From contig NC_135567.1 in NCBI RefSeq assembly GCF_964340395.1, positions 10,829,484 through 10,893,483 on the forward strand: 64,000 nt of DNA, read 5' to 3'. Every line of letters starts with the position of its first letter. The first letter of the stretch is position 1. The position numbers and the translations under genes are program-made. The DNA comes from Glandiceps talaboti. Lineage: Eukaryota > Hemichordata > Enteropneusta > Spengelidae. A model generated the notes under the pieces. That model worked only from the letters and a program-made list of their open reading frames with translations, was not told the DNA's origin and searched no databases. This document shows, piece by piece, positions 1-10,891 of this stretch.

Positions 1-720
1 TATGCATAGAACTAAGGCCATACATTAAAATATTGACACCAGACTTAGAGTGTCGAAAACTTGGTAACATATTAAAAATCACACTGCCAAAAATCATTAA
101 ACATTCTATGAACAGTCAATAATAGATTAAATAGACAACACTGTCTCTGCGATGTAACTGTCTGGAATGTACGCTTCTATATGATGTCATCATACATGTT
201 TATGTAATGACTGCACGAAATTCTAGATGAGCAGTGTTTGTTCACTGATCTGTTTACATTGCTTATTGTGATCGATTGGCAATCTATGAATTGAACAGTA
301 ATGTTTAATTTTAAACATGTTTTTTTTTTATTTCTTGTAACCAAAAACAAGTCTATTTCACGGAGGCTAAATGTGCGACAGTGTTTTCAAGTTTTAACTT
401 TGATGTACATTATTTAGTGTCGTGTACGTTGTTGTTTGCATGTTGTGTGTCTGACACACATGCCATGAATCAAAATGAAAACATAGATTTAAAAGGTATC
501 TTATTATTTGTAAAAGCAAATTATTAGTCATTAGAAATCATGATACACACCTTTAACAATAACATCATAGAGTCAGTTTGATATTTATATAAAACAATTA
601 AGACAACAACATGAGTTCCGACCATGACGTCAGAACTACAGTAATATTAAATATATGAATTTCATGTTAATCTATTTGGATGTCAGGCCATTGGAATATG
701 AATGACTATGTATATAGAAT
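1..720. repeat. Intronic duplication, partner of 5585-5890
   Basis: Shared order of ATAGAACT, CATACA(C)TAAAA, GTCGAAAAC, the hairpin region and CTATGTATATA. The same intron was duplicated together with an LDLa exon. At 5.5 kb the exon lies immediately left of the copy, so an LDLa exon is expected just outside the window. Confidence 0.55.
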
Positions 721-1340
721 ATGAGAGAAAATATAATATTCCAAACAGGAATTCTCGCAAATCGGTACAGTTATGTAGCAACATAAAGCACAGTTTACTG
801 TCACTCCTTATCTCAATACACTTTTACATGTAACATAGACAGTGTCTTAGAATTGAATATCACACATTCTTTCAGTTTCTTTCATAAATAACACTATATT
901 GAAGAGAGAAGATAGTTTTGTTGTTGTCTTAAACAGTTCATGAAAAACACTGAACTAGTATGGCTGGGATGTAGCTACCATGACTGATTTCAAATTTTAA
1001 ATATTTGAGAGTTAGAAAAACAGTGTTGTTTACTTACTTGGTGGGGTATTATTTAGTTGTTTGTATCTATAGAAGTTCTTGCAGTGTTAGCGATAACAAA
1101 ACTACTGATAAAACATTAAGGTTCCACCGCCTGAAATGTTTTACCCTAATATTATCAGATGCGATTTATATTTCGTGATCTTGACCTTTGACCTTGACCT
1201 TCTGGGCTAATTATAACAATCTAGCTAATTCATGCCTACCATAGCGATATTTTAGTGTGTACATATTGCTAATTTATTTTATGTTATGTCGTTGCTTTTA
1301 ACATTAATAATGCAAGAATCTAATAAAAAAATGTACTTAC

Positions 1341-1460
1341 CACAGTAGAGTTCATCATCGCCATGGACACAATGGCGTATACCATCACATACATACTGCT
1401 GGCTAACGCAGTTTGTGTTATCTCTGCACTTGTATGACCCAATAGGGCATTTGAAATCAG
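1341..1460 (-). CDS. Exon 21: LDL-receptor class A repeat 7, last exon seen
   Basis: A 120-nt phase 1-1 exon (acceptor TTGATTTTAG, donor G|GTAAGTAC). It encodes DFKCPIGSYKCRDNTNC, then QQYVCDGIRHCVHGDDELYC: six cysteines and an acidic DGIxHC-xx-DDE tail, a standard LDLa repeat. The donor requires a further phase-1 exon, and none is recognisable from 1340 down to 1. The gene must continue beyond the left edge. Confidence 0.9.
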
Positions 1461-2289
1461 CTAAAATCAACAAGAAAATAGGAAACATAATGAAGAAGTT
1501 TTAAAATAAAATTGTACTGTGATTATACAAATTGGTTGATACAGTATTAGCTTTTATGGTATATTTCGTGTGTTCGTGTCATTCTGTCACACATCAATGA
1601 GAAAGAAGCCCTGTTACCGGAAAAGAACTGCCAACATCTATTTTTGATAAACGTTAAATGCAAATATTTAACGGACCGGAAATTATTGAAATACTTCAAA
1701 TATATCCATGATTTATTTGATGATATACAATTCACAAAATGTACATTCTTTTCATGCTTTCATTTTGTAAATAAATTGATCAGTATGTATACGAATTTAG
1801 TAAAAACATAGATACAGTGTCTGCCAAAGAGTAATGAGCAAGGTGGTGTTAGTTTATTTTGTTACTATGTTTTCACTGTGACAGATAACTAATTTGAATT
1901 TATAAGTGGAATGGTGTTATAATAAAATCAATAGAAATAGACTCTGCTTCAGCCTTACAGACGGGGTCTAAACATGTTGCACCTGTCAACATTTCAAAGC
2001 ATTCATTGAAGCATTCTTGGATGTTTAATCTTAAGAACACAAGTCAGTCTAAACATTTCCTTTCTGGTACTATAGTGTTGGAAACTAGATTTTGGAGGTA
2101 AATAGATAGTGAACAGATTAAAGTGTTAATCACTCGCAGATATAAAGTACATTTTTTTGGAATAAACTTTTTGAAGATTGCTCTGAGGTCTCTTATTGTC
2201 CAAGTAATGTTGTTGATTATTTATAAATTGTTGTTGTTTAATTCAAGTAAACTAAGACGTTGTATATTACAGATCATGGTCCAATCAAA

Positions 2290-2430
2290 GTGTCAACGAG
2301 AACTGTAACCTTATAAATGAGAATGGCGATATATTTTCTTTGATAAACGTCTGTGGAAAGTACGAATTTACGGTTGATTTTCTAACTTTTCATGGTATTA
2401 TCAATGTCAGGCCTTGATTATAGAAAAGAA
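2290..2430 (+). mobile_element. Possible Tx1-like LINE scrap
   Basis: Plus-strand frames near 2310 read LINENGDIFS and KYEFTVDFLTFHGII, resembling a C-terminal segment of Tx1-like elements also hinted at 63.4 kb. Short and broken; could be chance. Confidence 0.25.
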
Positions 2431-3300
2431 AAATCTGTTTATTTCTAAGCCTTATGCTCCATTTCTAAAGAATGGTATTATTTGTAATAACATTGGCAAG
2501 AAAATGTAGACAATGTATAGCTAGAAACGGAAGTTAAAATAGAACAAGAGGTTTGAAATATTATTAATCAAAGATTATTTTGTTTTGATCAAACAAGTTA
2601 CACATGATGTAGCATTCACTCTTTTCAGTACAATATGTTTAACCGTATAATCTGCACAAACATGTTTCTTTTTTGTTCTGCAACTCCCAGAAAATGAGAG
2701 ATGCACAACTTATGATCATGAAACAAAAGCAATATATCGGGAATATATTTTACGATTGTTCATTTGTTGGGCAGATCTAGAACTTGATTTTCAATGTAAT
2801 TTCTGTAATGTGATATTTTCTCAGGAAGAAAAACATTGACTAATTATTTTAGATCAAACAGCTCATTCTTGGAATATCCGTTATCTTCTTGCCAAACAAA
2901 ATATAATTTGTAAATTGACCAAGGTTGAACCAAACGTCAATATTTTAGTAGTAAAACAATCTAGATGCTCTAGGAAAGTTGCAGCACCAAAGACAAAGTG
3001 GATCACTGATCATTTAGATACATTTTTTTTCATCTTCTTTAATGCCAAATTATAGTATGTAATGCCTTTAATGTAGGTAGAATTGTACATTTGTTTCCAT
3101 GGGTCTTGCTCTTCTTTTTTAAACGTTCCATGACTTTTCTTATTTCATCATCTGCTGCTGCCGTTTATATCTATTCGGGAAATTGCAATAAAAACGCTTT
3201 CAATGTCCATACATTTATGATAATAAATAGAGATATCACTTAGCCTTAAACACAAATAAACAACAACAACAACAACAACAACAATGTAATATAATCTCAC

Positions 3301-3423
3301 TGCAAGTTCGTGGGTCCTCGTCTTCCTTATCTGGACAGTCTGCCATACCATTGCATACTCTGTGCAGTGGGATACAATAACTTCCAGGGCATTTGTATGT
3401 ATAGTCTGGGCATAGGAAATCAT
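3301..3423 (-). CDS. Exon 20: LDL-receptor class A repeat 6
   Basis: A 123-nt phase 1-1 exon (acceptor TCATTACTAG, donor A|GTGAGATT). It encodes DFLCPDYTYKCPGSYCIPLH, then VCNGMADCPDKEDEDPRTC. This is canonical LDLa: C-x-x-x-x-x-x-C, Y-C-I-P, C-N-G-x-x-D-C and an acidic D-K-E-D-E. The longest ORF across this stretch lies in a different frame; the LDLa frame is the one fitting the splice phases. A short CAA repeat lies in the following intron. Confidence 0.9.
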
Positions 3424-4089
3424 CTAGTAATGATAATACAATTTCACATTATGTTATGCAAAACATACCTTAACGCCGAATTTTATTTCAACTTATAACT
3501 GTCATATGATATATACTGATCAGGTTTATTGACTATTTTACTACGGAGTACAGGAGTAATATATGTCAACATTCGCATGTTTTTATGCCTTACACGGTGA
3601 ATAGTTCACTAACTGTATACATAACCACATACCCTACACATACCGTATTGATTGTTCAGGTACACTCGGCTCCCTTGTATAAACATTTGTAATCTAGCTT
3701 ATTGTATGGTCTTCCTTCTTTCCATAAGCTAGACGTTGAGTGGTTACAGAAGGGATATAGGTGTGGCAGAACAATCAACACATTGTGTGTACTCCTGGTG
3801 CTGATAATAACTTATTGGCAATAAATTAAACCATAAACAATGGAGTAGTAATAAAATTACCCTTATTGAGAATATAGGTAGTCATCATTGTCATAGTGTG
3901 CAGCGTTTTACAATAATGATATTTTGTCGTCTATTTTTGTGCGATTCTCGACATGTGTCCACCTTTGAATTCTTATCAATAGCACAAATGTAACTATATG
4001 CAAGTGTTGTGTTCGATATTGAACACAAATATAAGACGTTTGAAAAACAAGTAAAGATGTAAAGAAATCAAACAAATGTTTTCACACAC

Positions 4090-4230
4090 CACAATCACGT
4101 AAATGTGAACCATCTCGACATCCAACTCTATAACCAAACTGATCCAAATCAAACAAGCACCAATGCTTTGAAGCAATACAAAGACCACTCTGACATTGTC
4201 TTTCGGTTACATGGCAAGGCTTGTCGTTAT
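4090..4230 (-). CDS. Exon 19: LDL-receptor class A repeat 5, degenerate
   Basis: A 141-nt phase 1-1 exon (acceptor TTGCCTTTCAG, donor G|GTGTGTGAA). It encodes DKPCHVTERQCQSGLCIASK, then WCLFDLDQF, VGCRDGSHLRDC. Six cysteines are kept but the spacing between C4 and C5 is enlarged and the D-x-S-D-E motif is reduced to DGSHLRD. The fold is plausible, the calcium site doubtful. Confidence 0.75.
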
Positions 4231-4408
4231 CTGAAAGGCAACAGGTTGTTTTGAAGAATCTCAGTGCCATTGTACTCTTTCGATTAAGTTACAATGCATT
4301 GAGATTAATAACAATCATGTAAATTAAGGAAGGGACTATTTGAAAGAGGCAACAATATTAATGAAACCATAAATTGTTTCCATGATAATAGTGGCAATAA
4401 GATCATAC

Positions 4409-4528
4409 CACAACCAACTTCGTCTTCAGATTCTCCATAATCACAATACACACAATCTGTAATTCCATCGCATCGCAGAGTTGGTGCTAGGCATGTGCCA
4501 TCAAGACACTCAATAGCATTGCAAATAT
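4409..4528 (-). CDS. Exon 18: LDL-receptor class A repeat 4, with an extra cysteine
   Basis: A 120-nt phase 1-1 exon (acceptor TTTGTCTAG, donor G|GTATGATC). It encodes ICNAIECLDGTCLAPTLRC, then DGITDCVYCDYGESEDEVGC. Seven cysteines are present, one more than the family norm; the extra one lies between C5 and the acidic SEDE segment. An unpaired cysteine could form an inter-domain or inter-chain bond. Confidence 0.85.
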
Positions 4529-4679
4529 CTAGACAAAGATACAATTCAGGAGAAAATTTATAGTTTATTTGGGATGACTAATTTATCAAACATAAGAGCG
4601 TATTTTAAACATTTATTGTTACTATAGTTCAGTGGTACTAAAGTACCACAAGTACATGTGCAATACCCAAGTTGTTAAT

Positions 4680-5072
4680 TATTAAATCCACTTTCAATCT
4701 TATTAGGACATATGCCATTTCCTTTGTTTGAAGTATGTACTAAATTGTATTCATTTTAAGTGTGTCATTTTAATATATATCCTAATTACTGGAAATCATT
4801 AATTGTGCAAATGACACACGAAAATTTTATCATCAGTGTATGTACTGTATTATATTGAATTTCAGCTTGCACTCAAAAAATAATGCATAATTACCAAAAA
4901 TCATAAAATGCTAAATATTTATTGATTGCATGTTATATTTACCAAAAACCGCATCAGTTCAAAACATTTCCCCAAAGAATTTGTATTTCTTTGGAATTGA
5001 GCCAGCATGTTTTTGAGAAAAGCATAACACAGACATACAGACAGACAGACACATACACACACACACTTTCTT
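4680..5072. repeat. Dispersed intronic repeat, with CAGA/CACA tail
   Basis: Contains GAAGTATGTACTAAATTGTA, CCTAATTACTGGAAATCATT and, near the end, TTGAGCCAGCATGTTTTTGA before ACAGACAGACAGACAC. The same segments in the same order occur at 39830-40140 and 40680-40885. Confidence 0.6.
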
Positions 5073-5074
5073 AC

Positions 5075-5203
5075 CAATATCGGTACAATTGGCTTCATCA
5101 GTTCCATCTAAACAGTCAATGTTTAAATCACAATGTTTATTTGCATCAATGCATTGCCCACTAGAACAAGAAAAATGATTGTGTCCATTGCATACAGAGT
5201 CAT
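5075..5203 (-). CDS. Exon 17: LDL-receptor class A repeat 3
   Basis: A 129-nt phase 1-1 exon (acceptor CCCTTAG, donor G|GTAAGAAAG). It encodes DSVCNGHNHFSCSSGQCIDA, then CDLNIDCLDGTDEANC. All six cysteines, the aromatic before C2 and a D-G-T-D-E calcium motif are present: a canonical LDLa module. The following intron begins with a CA/GACA-rich tract that belongs to a dispersed repeat. Confidence 0.9.
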
Positions 5204-5313
5204 CTAAGGGTTTAAACGTAATTTTTTTATGAATACTAGTTTATGTCTATGCATTCAAAATTACTTGCTTTTATGATATGAACTACTTCAATTGATGCTT
5301 ACATGGTATATGT

Positions 5314-5314
5314 C

Positions 5315-5358
<44 letters not shown>
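5314..5358. repeat. CAA trinucleotide microsatellite
   Basis: Fifteen CAA units in the intron between LDLa exons 16 and 17. A shorter CAA run is at 3261-3283. Confidence 0.97.
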
Positions 5359-5450
5359 AGATATTAATGAATAACAATGTATTTTCAACAGCATGGTAAA
5401 TTACATATTGTTATATAAATGTTGATTTCACAAATGTGTATAAAACTAAC

Positions 5451-5561
5451 CACAGTCATTCTCGTCAGATCCATCAAGGCAGTCTTTGTGAAAATCACAG
5501 AACTTAGTAAATGGTATGCGTCCACTACCATAGCACATAAACCAATCAGCAGAAGAATTAC
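5451..5561 (-). CDS. Exon 16: LDL-receptor class A repeat 2, four-cysteine form
   Basis: A 111-nt phase 1-1 exon (acceptor CACTTGTAG, donor G|GTTAGTTTT). It encodes NSSADWFMCYGSGRIPFTKF, then CDFHKDCLDGSDENDCG. The calcium motif DGSDE is perfect, but only four of six cysteines remain; the first and third are absent. In LDLa domains those two form one disulfide, so a complete bond has been lost while the other two are kept. An N-glycosylation sequon (NSS) opens the exon. Confidence 0.82.
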
Positions 5562-5584
5562 CTACAAGTGGGGATAATCGGTGA

Positions 5585-5890
5585 GATAGAACTCGGCTCA
5601 GAGTCATACACTAAAAACATCAATACTGGCAAGTTAAAATGTCGAAAACATTGTGAAATTTTTCAAAAACACATAAAAAAACGTTAAAAATTCTGTCAAT
5701 AGTTTCATTTAATTTAACAACAGCAACATCGTTCCTGTCTAGGTTATTGATGTTTAAAGACAATTCAAAGTAGTTCCAACCATATTACTATAGTGTGGCG
5801 TCAAAATAGAGTAATATGAAATGAATGGATTTCATATTACTATACTTTGACGTCACACCCTTGGCATATGAGGGTCTATGTATATAATAA
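5585..5890. repeat. Intronic duplication, partner of 1-720
   Basis: Begins 24 bases upstream (in gene sense) of LDLa exon 16 and ends at GGTCTATGTATATA. See 1-720. Confidence 0.55.
5793..5859. repeat. Hairpin with 30-bp arms
   Basis: GTGTGGCGTCAAAATAGAGT and ACTATACTTTGACGTCACAC are near-perfect inverted arms around a six-base loop. A diverged form lies at about 612-720. Confidence 0.7.
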
Positions 5891-6365
5891 TAACAATTAT
5901 GAAAATGGTCATTACTACAATAAACTTGTTGGATTTTTCTCATATTTTTAAAATTGTTATTGGTGAACTTCAAAAAATTACATTGTTTTTAATTTCAAAA
6001 AAATATCAAATGATACACACATATTTCATAAGATATATGTATATAGACATAAAATCTTCTTTTTTATCTATCATGTACACAACAAACATGATATCTAGAT
6101 AACATTTTTTTATGAATTCAGAAAATGAAAGTACATTACTGGATTACTCGAGTCAAAACCTCCTAAGCTTGAGCAAGTAAAACCATATAATTTTTGAATA
6201 AACATATTACAATGATCCCAAGAAAAATGTCCATTAACTATTCAAAACGACCACCACTACAATTAAGTTATTAAATTGTTCACATTTGTTAGTTTATATT
6301 GTATTTGTGTTCACGGGTTATACAATTACTGTAGTCATTTCAGTGCTAAGCAGATTTATACTTAC

Positions 6366-6482
6366 CACACACTGCCGGTATACTAGTATCATAACAAGTT
6401 GACGTGCCATCACATATATCACTTTGGTGAGTACATTCCCTACTCGCACATTGGAACATATACTCAGGACATGTGATGTTAA
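6366..6482 (-). CDS. Exon 15: LDL-receptor class A repeat 1
   Basis: A 117-nt phase 1-1 exon (acceptor CCTGAAAG, donor G|GTAAGTATA). It encodes ITCPEYMFQC, SRECTHQSDICDGTSTC and VCG, giving six cysteines in LDLa spacing. The acidic calcium-binding D-x-S-D-E segment is missing: YDTSIPAVC stands in its place. The repeat is therefore structurally LDLa-like but probably lacks the normal calcium cage. Confidence 0.8.
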
Positions 6483-6727
6483 CTTTCAGGATGAATACCA
6501 CACAATAGATAATAATGAACACATTATGTTTGAATAAATGACCAATTTACATTATAAGTAATAATATAAGCTTATGCCTTTTATAATATCTGAACAGTAA
6601 AATTGTTTTGCTTAATAGCACCTGATTTTAAGCGTATAATTAATGCAGCAGATGTTACAGTATTATTAAAGTTATAACAACAAAATAGATTGTCTTTTAA
6701 ACAATATGAACATTACAAAAAACTTGA

Positions 6728-7041
6728 TTGTCATTATATATGAGGTCAGAATTAACTTATTGTTTATTAATCTTTACAACACAGGAACTTGGTGTCACAG
6801 TAACGCTGTATGAAAACATTAAGAAAGGCAAGGGGGAACTCAGGCTTGGCAGCATGGCCATTATATGTGATTCAGCTAGATTGAATTTTATTGATGTTGA
6901 CATTTTTTTTTCAAAATGACATCACACATAACAACGTACTATACAGAATATGAACTACCTTGTGATAATATTCCTGTTGAGGTGTTTATGTATGGCGACT
7001 CTCCTGTATCCGAACCTGTTAAATTACATTTGGATAATTGG
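6728..7041 (+). other. Unassigned plus-strand ORF pair with splice-like borders
   Basis: After TTACAACACAG at 6785 the plus strand reads ELGVTVTLYENIKKGKGELR, then GSMAIICDSARLNF, ending at a T-run. In another frame from 6916 it reads TEYELPCDNIPVEVF and PVKLHLDNW up to GGTAAGTGC. The composition is protein-like, no family is recognised, and the frame is broken at the T-run. It lies in the intron between the CTLD and the first LDLa exon, antisense to the gene. Confidence 0.2.
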
Positions 7042-7601
7042 TAAGTGCATGGTCAAAAATAATCATTTTTACTTCAATGTACTAAAAAAGGATAAATGCA
7101 TCTAATGTTATCCAAACTAAGATGAATTGCACAAGTTACATTGGTAAAAAGTTCAAACAAAAACACAACGAAATTGAAATGTAATAAATTTTCCCAAAGC
7201 AAGAAAGAAATCCAATATTTGATGAGCAAATACATAATTGAGGTCAATTAATGAAATTGGTAGTTGTCTTAGATGCAGGATGTATAAAACGTTATCAAAG
7301 TATCATCTAATTTTACACTAATTCTTATTATCCTATAAATAACCATGGAATAAAGGATACATATTTACACCTGTCCTGTTCTTTGTGAAACTAGTGTAGC
7401 ACTGGATGAAGTTGTGTGATAATACCAATTATCTTGTATCTATGTATATTAGGCTCTTGACGTAGGAGTTGTGTATTTAATGATATATATATGCTTCTTA
7501 TTCACAAAATAAATATGTGAACATTCTTAACTGAAACAATTACCTATCTCTGATCACTGTTTTTGGGTTTTTAAATACATTTGAATTGTGTTAAAACTTA
7601 C

Positions 7602-7753
7602 TGATGTTAAAGCTGCTAATTGCTTCTTGTTTGCAAATAAACAGAGAGGACAGGTTTGCATCACATAATATGTCATACCAGTGGTTATGTGAATGCAAAT
7701 TTTCAATGTACAGGGCAGTACAATCTTGATGAATACTCCCATCTGGCTGTGAT
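7602..7753 (-). CDS. Exon 14: C-type lectin domain, part 3 (QPD-type loop)
   Basis: A 152-nt exon, phase 2 in (TTACATTGTAG) and phase 1 out (A|GTAAGTTTT). It reads SQPDGSIHQDCTALYI, then HWYDILCDAN and LFICKQE. QPD is the loop motif linked to galactose-type specificity in CTLDs. The partner motif WND is changed to WYD, which may weaken the calcium site. The two inner and two outer cysteines (DC, LC, FIC and the one in exon 12) are kept. LDLa exons follow immediately. Confidence 0.9.
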
Positions 7754-7991
7754 CTACAATGTAAATCAAGATAAATTTTATGAACTGGTATAATTGTGTA
7801 TATACACACACATACACGGCCATGTTTCAATTACGAATCAACGCATTGTGAGGTACTTTGCCCAGTAAATGTCCTTTTGAATACATTTCGAGTGTACGTT
7901 CCTGTAATTTACATTTTGTCGTCTTTCATGTTTGATACATACCTAACCTATACTGTTAATGTCTTATATATCTAATTGCAACATAGTCTAC

Positions 7992-8243
<252 letters not shown>

Positions 8244-8814
8244 TTCATAAGTACCCTCTTGGTCACACGGTCAATGTCAATTATTATTAAGTATTTCATC
8301 TTCATTCAACCCTTATCTACAGACAAGGTAGCCCTTTAACTTTAAAAACTTCAAATACAGAGAGACGTGTGTATATGATTGTAACTGTAAACGGATGAAG
8401 TACAGGTATGTGTCATAGATGTGATATTAATATTGCAATGCCTGTTTGCAATGGAGAAAAACTTTCCGAAAAGTCTTCCAACTGTGTTAAATTTATGGGC
8501 GACAATGGGGAATTGGTTGTTAGTTCTTGAGAAGAGGACATGCCAGTGAAGAATACAATCTGATAATATCACAATAATTTGCTCTTTCTATTTGGGAGAC
8601 AGATTATTCTGGCAATCATTTTGTTGGTGGATATTCTAAGTGGAGAAATGTAACCAGTTAATCATAATTCTATAATATATTATCAAAGCTAAAACACCGG
8701 ATATTACTGAGAAATCAGGAAGAAAGTCTTATGCACGAATAAAAGTCAGAAAAAATGAACATATACCACTCTAGATCATAATAATATAAAATAATTCATT
8801 TAAACCTATCTTAC

Positions 8815-8896
8815 CCTGTTGTACTCCAATCAGAATACAAAAATGGTTTTCCATCTGTCCAAGTGTATTTCCCTTCTTTATCCCCATCTGTTAAAC
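8815..8896 (-). CDS. Exon 13: C-type lectin domain, part 2
   Basis: An 82-nt exon, phase 1 in (CGCGTAG) and phase 2 out (GG|GTAAGATAG). It encodes LTDGDKEGKYTWTDGKP and FLYSDWSTTG, the conserved middle of a CTLD (W-I-G-L-x-D then E-G-x-x-x-W-x-D-G, then W). The phase-1 acceptor is completed by the G of exon 12 to give IGLTDG. The exon is only 82 nt and is confirmed by perfect continuity with both neighbours. Confidence 0.9.
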
Positions 8897-9262
8897 CTAC
8901 GCGGAAAATAATGTGCAGATAGGTATGATACAGTGCATTGCAGTTTACTGTTACAGACACACAGAAACAACAAAGCAATTCATGTTACCCTTTAAGAGAA
9001 CAAGATGGGAATTACTTGCTACATATAGTGTAAGTGAAGTAAAGTATTTTAAGACACTATAATTATATGCAGGCACATTAGACACAATGTAGCAAGAAAC
9101 TGAATTCATTCAATCTTGATATATTACAGTATACAAAATGCTAACATATGCATGTTAGTTATTGTTGTTGATGTGGTTGTATTAAAGTAAAAATGAACCT
9201 GCAACGAGATGTAGAAATTTCAAAGTGCACATTTTCCCAATTACTAAAAGTGAAACACTCAC

Positions 9263-9463
9263 CAATATAAATCCAACTCGTGAGATGGTCTAATGTTAGT
9301 TCGTGCAGGAACTGGGCTTCAGATTCTGAAGAAATGCTTGCGAGAGATCCATTGCTTTCTTTACACTTAGTCTCACTCTCCATCCAAGTAAGCAGAGATG
9401 CTTCATTGAACAAGCGATAGCAAAGACCCATGTGCAACATCCACGTTGGTAAACATGTAAAAT
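9263..9463 (-). CDS. Exon 12: C-type lectin domain, part 1
   Basis: A 201-nt phase 1-1 exon (acceptor TTTAATAG, donor G|GTGAGTGTT). It starts DFTCLPTWMLHMGLCYR, continues WMESETKCKESNGSLASI and ends with LTSWIYIG. These are the N-terminal CTLD landmarks: C, W, a C-Y-R/K strand, the helix ending C-x-x-x-x-G-x-L-A, the second helix with E-x-x-F-L, and W-I-x-I-G. It is completed by the next two exons, which together give a 145-residue long-form domain. Confidence 0.9.
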
Positions 9464-9691
9464 CTATTAAACCGAGAACGTTACTATAGATGTGGTTTCA
9501 AGAAAATATGCCACTTTGCTTATGGAACGTTTGGTAGTCGTACACCACCCCCAGACACACACATATACCCACCCATGTATATATAATTGTATATTTTGTC
9601 AAGGTAGAATATGTTAATGCTTTACAAAAGTACAGTAACATTTTTAGTTAGCTCTCTTAAGCCTTGGTTACCGAGTCGTATTATTACTTAC

Positions 9692-10117
9692 TCAATAAAT
9701 TCTTGTCAGTTGTTTTTCGCTTCACCTGATGATAATTGTAGATGGCAATAAACCCCAGACTGTAGTCATTGATATCATTTGAAGTAAAGCTGATGAACAT
9801 TTCATTAAAATCAGATAATATGGTTGCTGGTGGAGGCCTGTGATTACAATATCGTCTTCTTAGTCCATGACTAACGGTATTACCACTGTAAACCTCTATA
9901 TTATCGGTTAGACAGTCCCTAATGGCTTTTCCTACATCGAACTCTTGAAAGGTAATATCAATGTATGAATGTGCACCAGCCTGTAATTGCCATGAACAAC
10001 GCATCATTTCTGGGTAAGGTATTGGGTAGTCCCTTGTGGAAATGATACCAGATGTATAGTTTCTGCATAACATTCCACTGATGCACACTCGTGAGATGTC
10101 TTGACAGTTTGTAACAT
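9692..10117 (-). CDS. Exon 11: CUB domain
   Basis: A 426-nt phase 1-1 exon (acceptor TTTTTACAG, donor A|GTAAGTAA). It encodes TNCQDISRVC, GIISTRDYPIPYPEMMRCSW, ITFQEFDV, CLTDNIEVY, RYCNHRPP, FISFTSND and LGFIAIYN. This is a full CUB jelly-roll: G-x-I-x-S-x-x-Y-P, C-x-W, F-x-x-F-x-V, C-x-x-D-x-I-E-V, Y-C, and the G-F-x-A-x-Y ending. CUB modules mediate protein binding in extracellular complexes. An extra CQDISRVC/LC segment precedes it. The adjacent intron is filled by a TCA/TGA microsatellite that keeps the frame open and makes the apparent ORF longer than the exon. Confidence 0.9.
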
Positions 10118-10140
10118 CTGTAAAAAGAACACTACATATA

Positions 10141-10169
10141 TCATCATCATCATCATCATCATCATCATT

Positions 10170-10210
<41 letters not shown>

Positions 10211-10225
10211 TGTCATCGTCATCAC

Positions 10226-10259
<34 letters not shown>

Positions 10260-10275
10260 GTCATCCACATCGTCG

Positions 10276-10331
<56 letters not shown>

Positions 10332-10342
10332 GGCATCATCAT
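10141..10342. repeat. TCA trinucleotide microsatellite next to the CUB exon
   Basis: About 200 bp of TCA with CGTC and TTA interruptions, 24 bases upstream (gene sense) of the CUB acceptor. Read as ATG/GAT it would encode runs of M or D; it is intronic by the splice sites. Confidence 0.97.
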
Positions 10343-10891
10343 CGCTACTTCGATATTCCCCTCTACTTCCCTCATTTACTATACTTATTGTCCTTTCTTT
10401 AACTTCATTAAATTTGCCAAACTTTCTAGTATGGTGATGATTCGTCGTTCAATGAAACAAAGTACTCAATATATTATCTGGGCGATCATGAAGTTTTATG
10501 GTTCATCATGTGTAACTGTAAAGGGAGCACGATACTAGTAGGGGAGGGGGGTATGACTAATTGTTAGGTCAAAGTATAATTGAAAACATGGACAATTTAT
10601 CAAAGCTATATTGAAATATGTGAAGGAGTCTACCAGTTAGCCTGCTAGGCTACTATTTAGTCTAGTTGATTTTGCATACTGTAAAGAGATATTACACGTA
10701 GGTGATGTAATCATGACTAACGCTAAGCCTGTAAAAAATGTAGGGAGAGCTGTGAAGAAGTCTACCAGCTAGTGTTACCAAGCTAAATTATTTAAAAAAA
10801 TTAAACTGCCTTCTGAATACGAATTACACGTAGATGATGTTATGACTAAGCCTGCAATATCTAAACCAATCAAATGAAAGTACCTTCTTAC

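Noticed and set aside
1036-1130. A further exon between 1036 and 1130 (donor GTAAGTAA, acceptor TTTCAG)
   Set aside because: All three frames contain stops.
3148-3423. The 91-codon ORF as a protein
   Set aside because: The LDLa pattern with six cysteines is in another frame of the same DNA and agrees with the splice phases; the long frame is a shadow.
9684-10268. A poly-aspartate N-terminus on the CUB ORF, and poly-M, poly-I and poly-S ORFs around it
   Set aside because: The acidic run comes from the TCA repeat; a TTTTTACAG acceptor at 10118 and the phase-1 pattern place the repeat in the intron.
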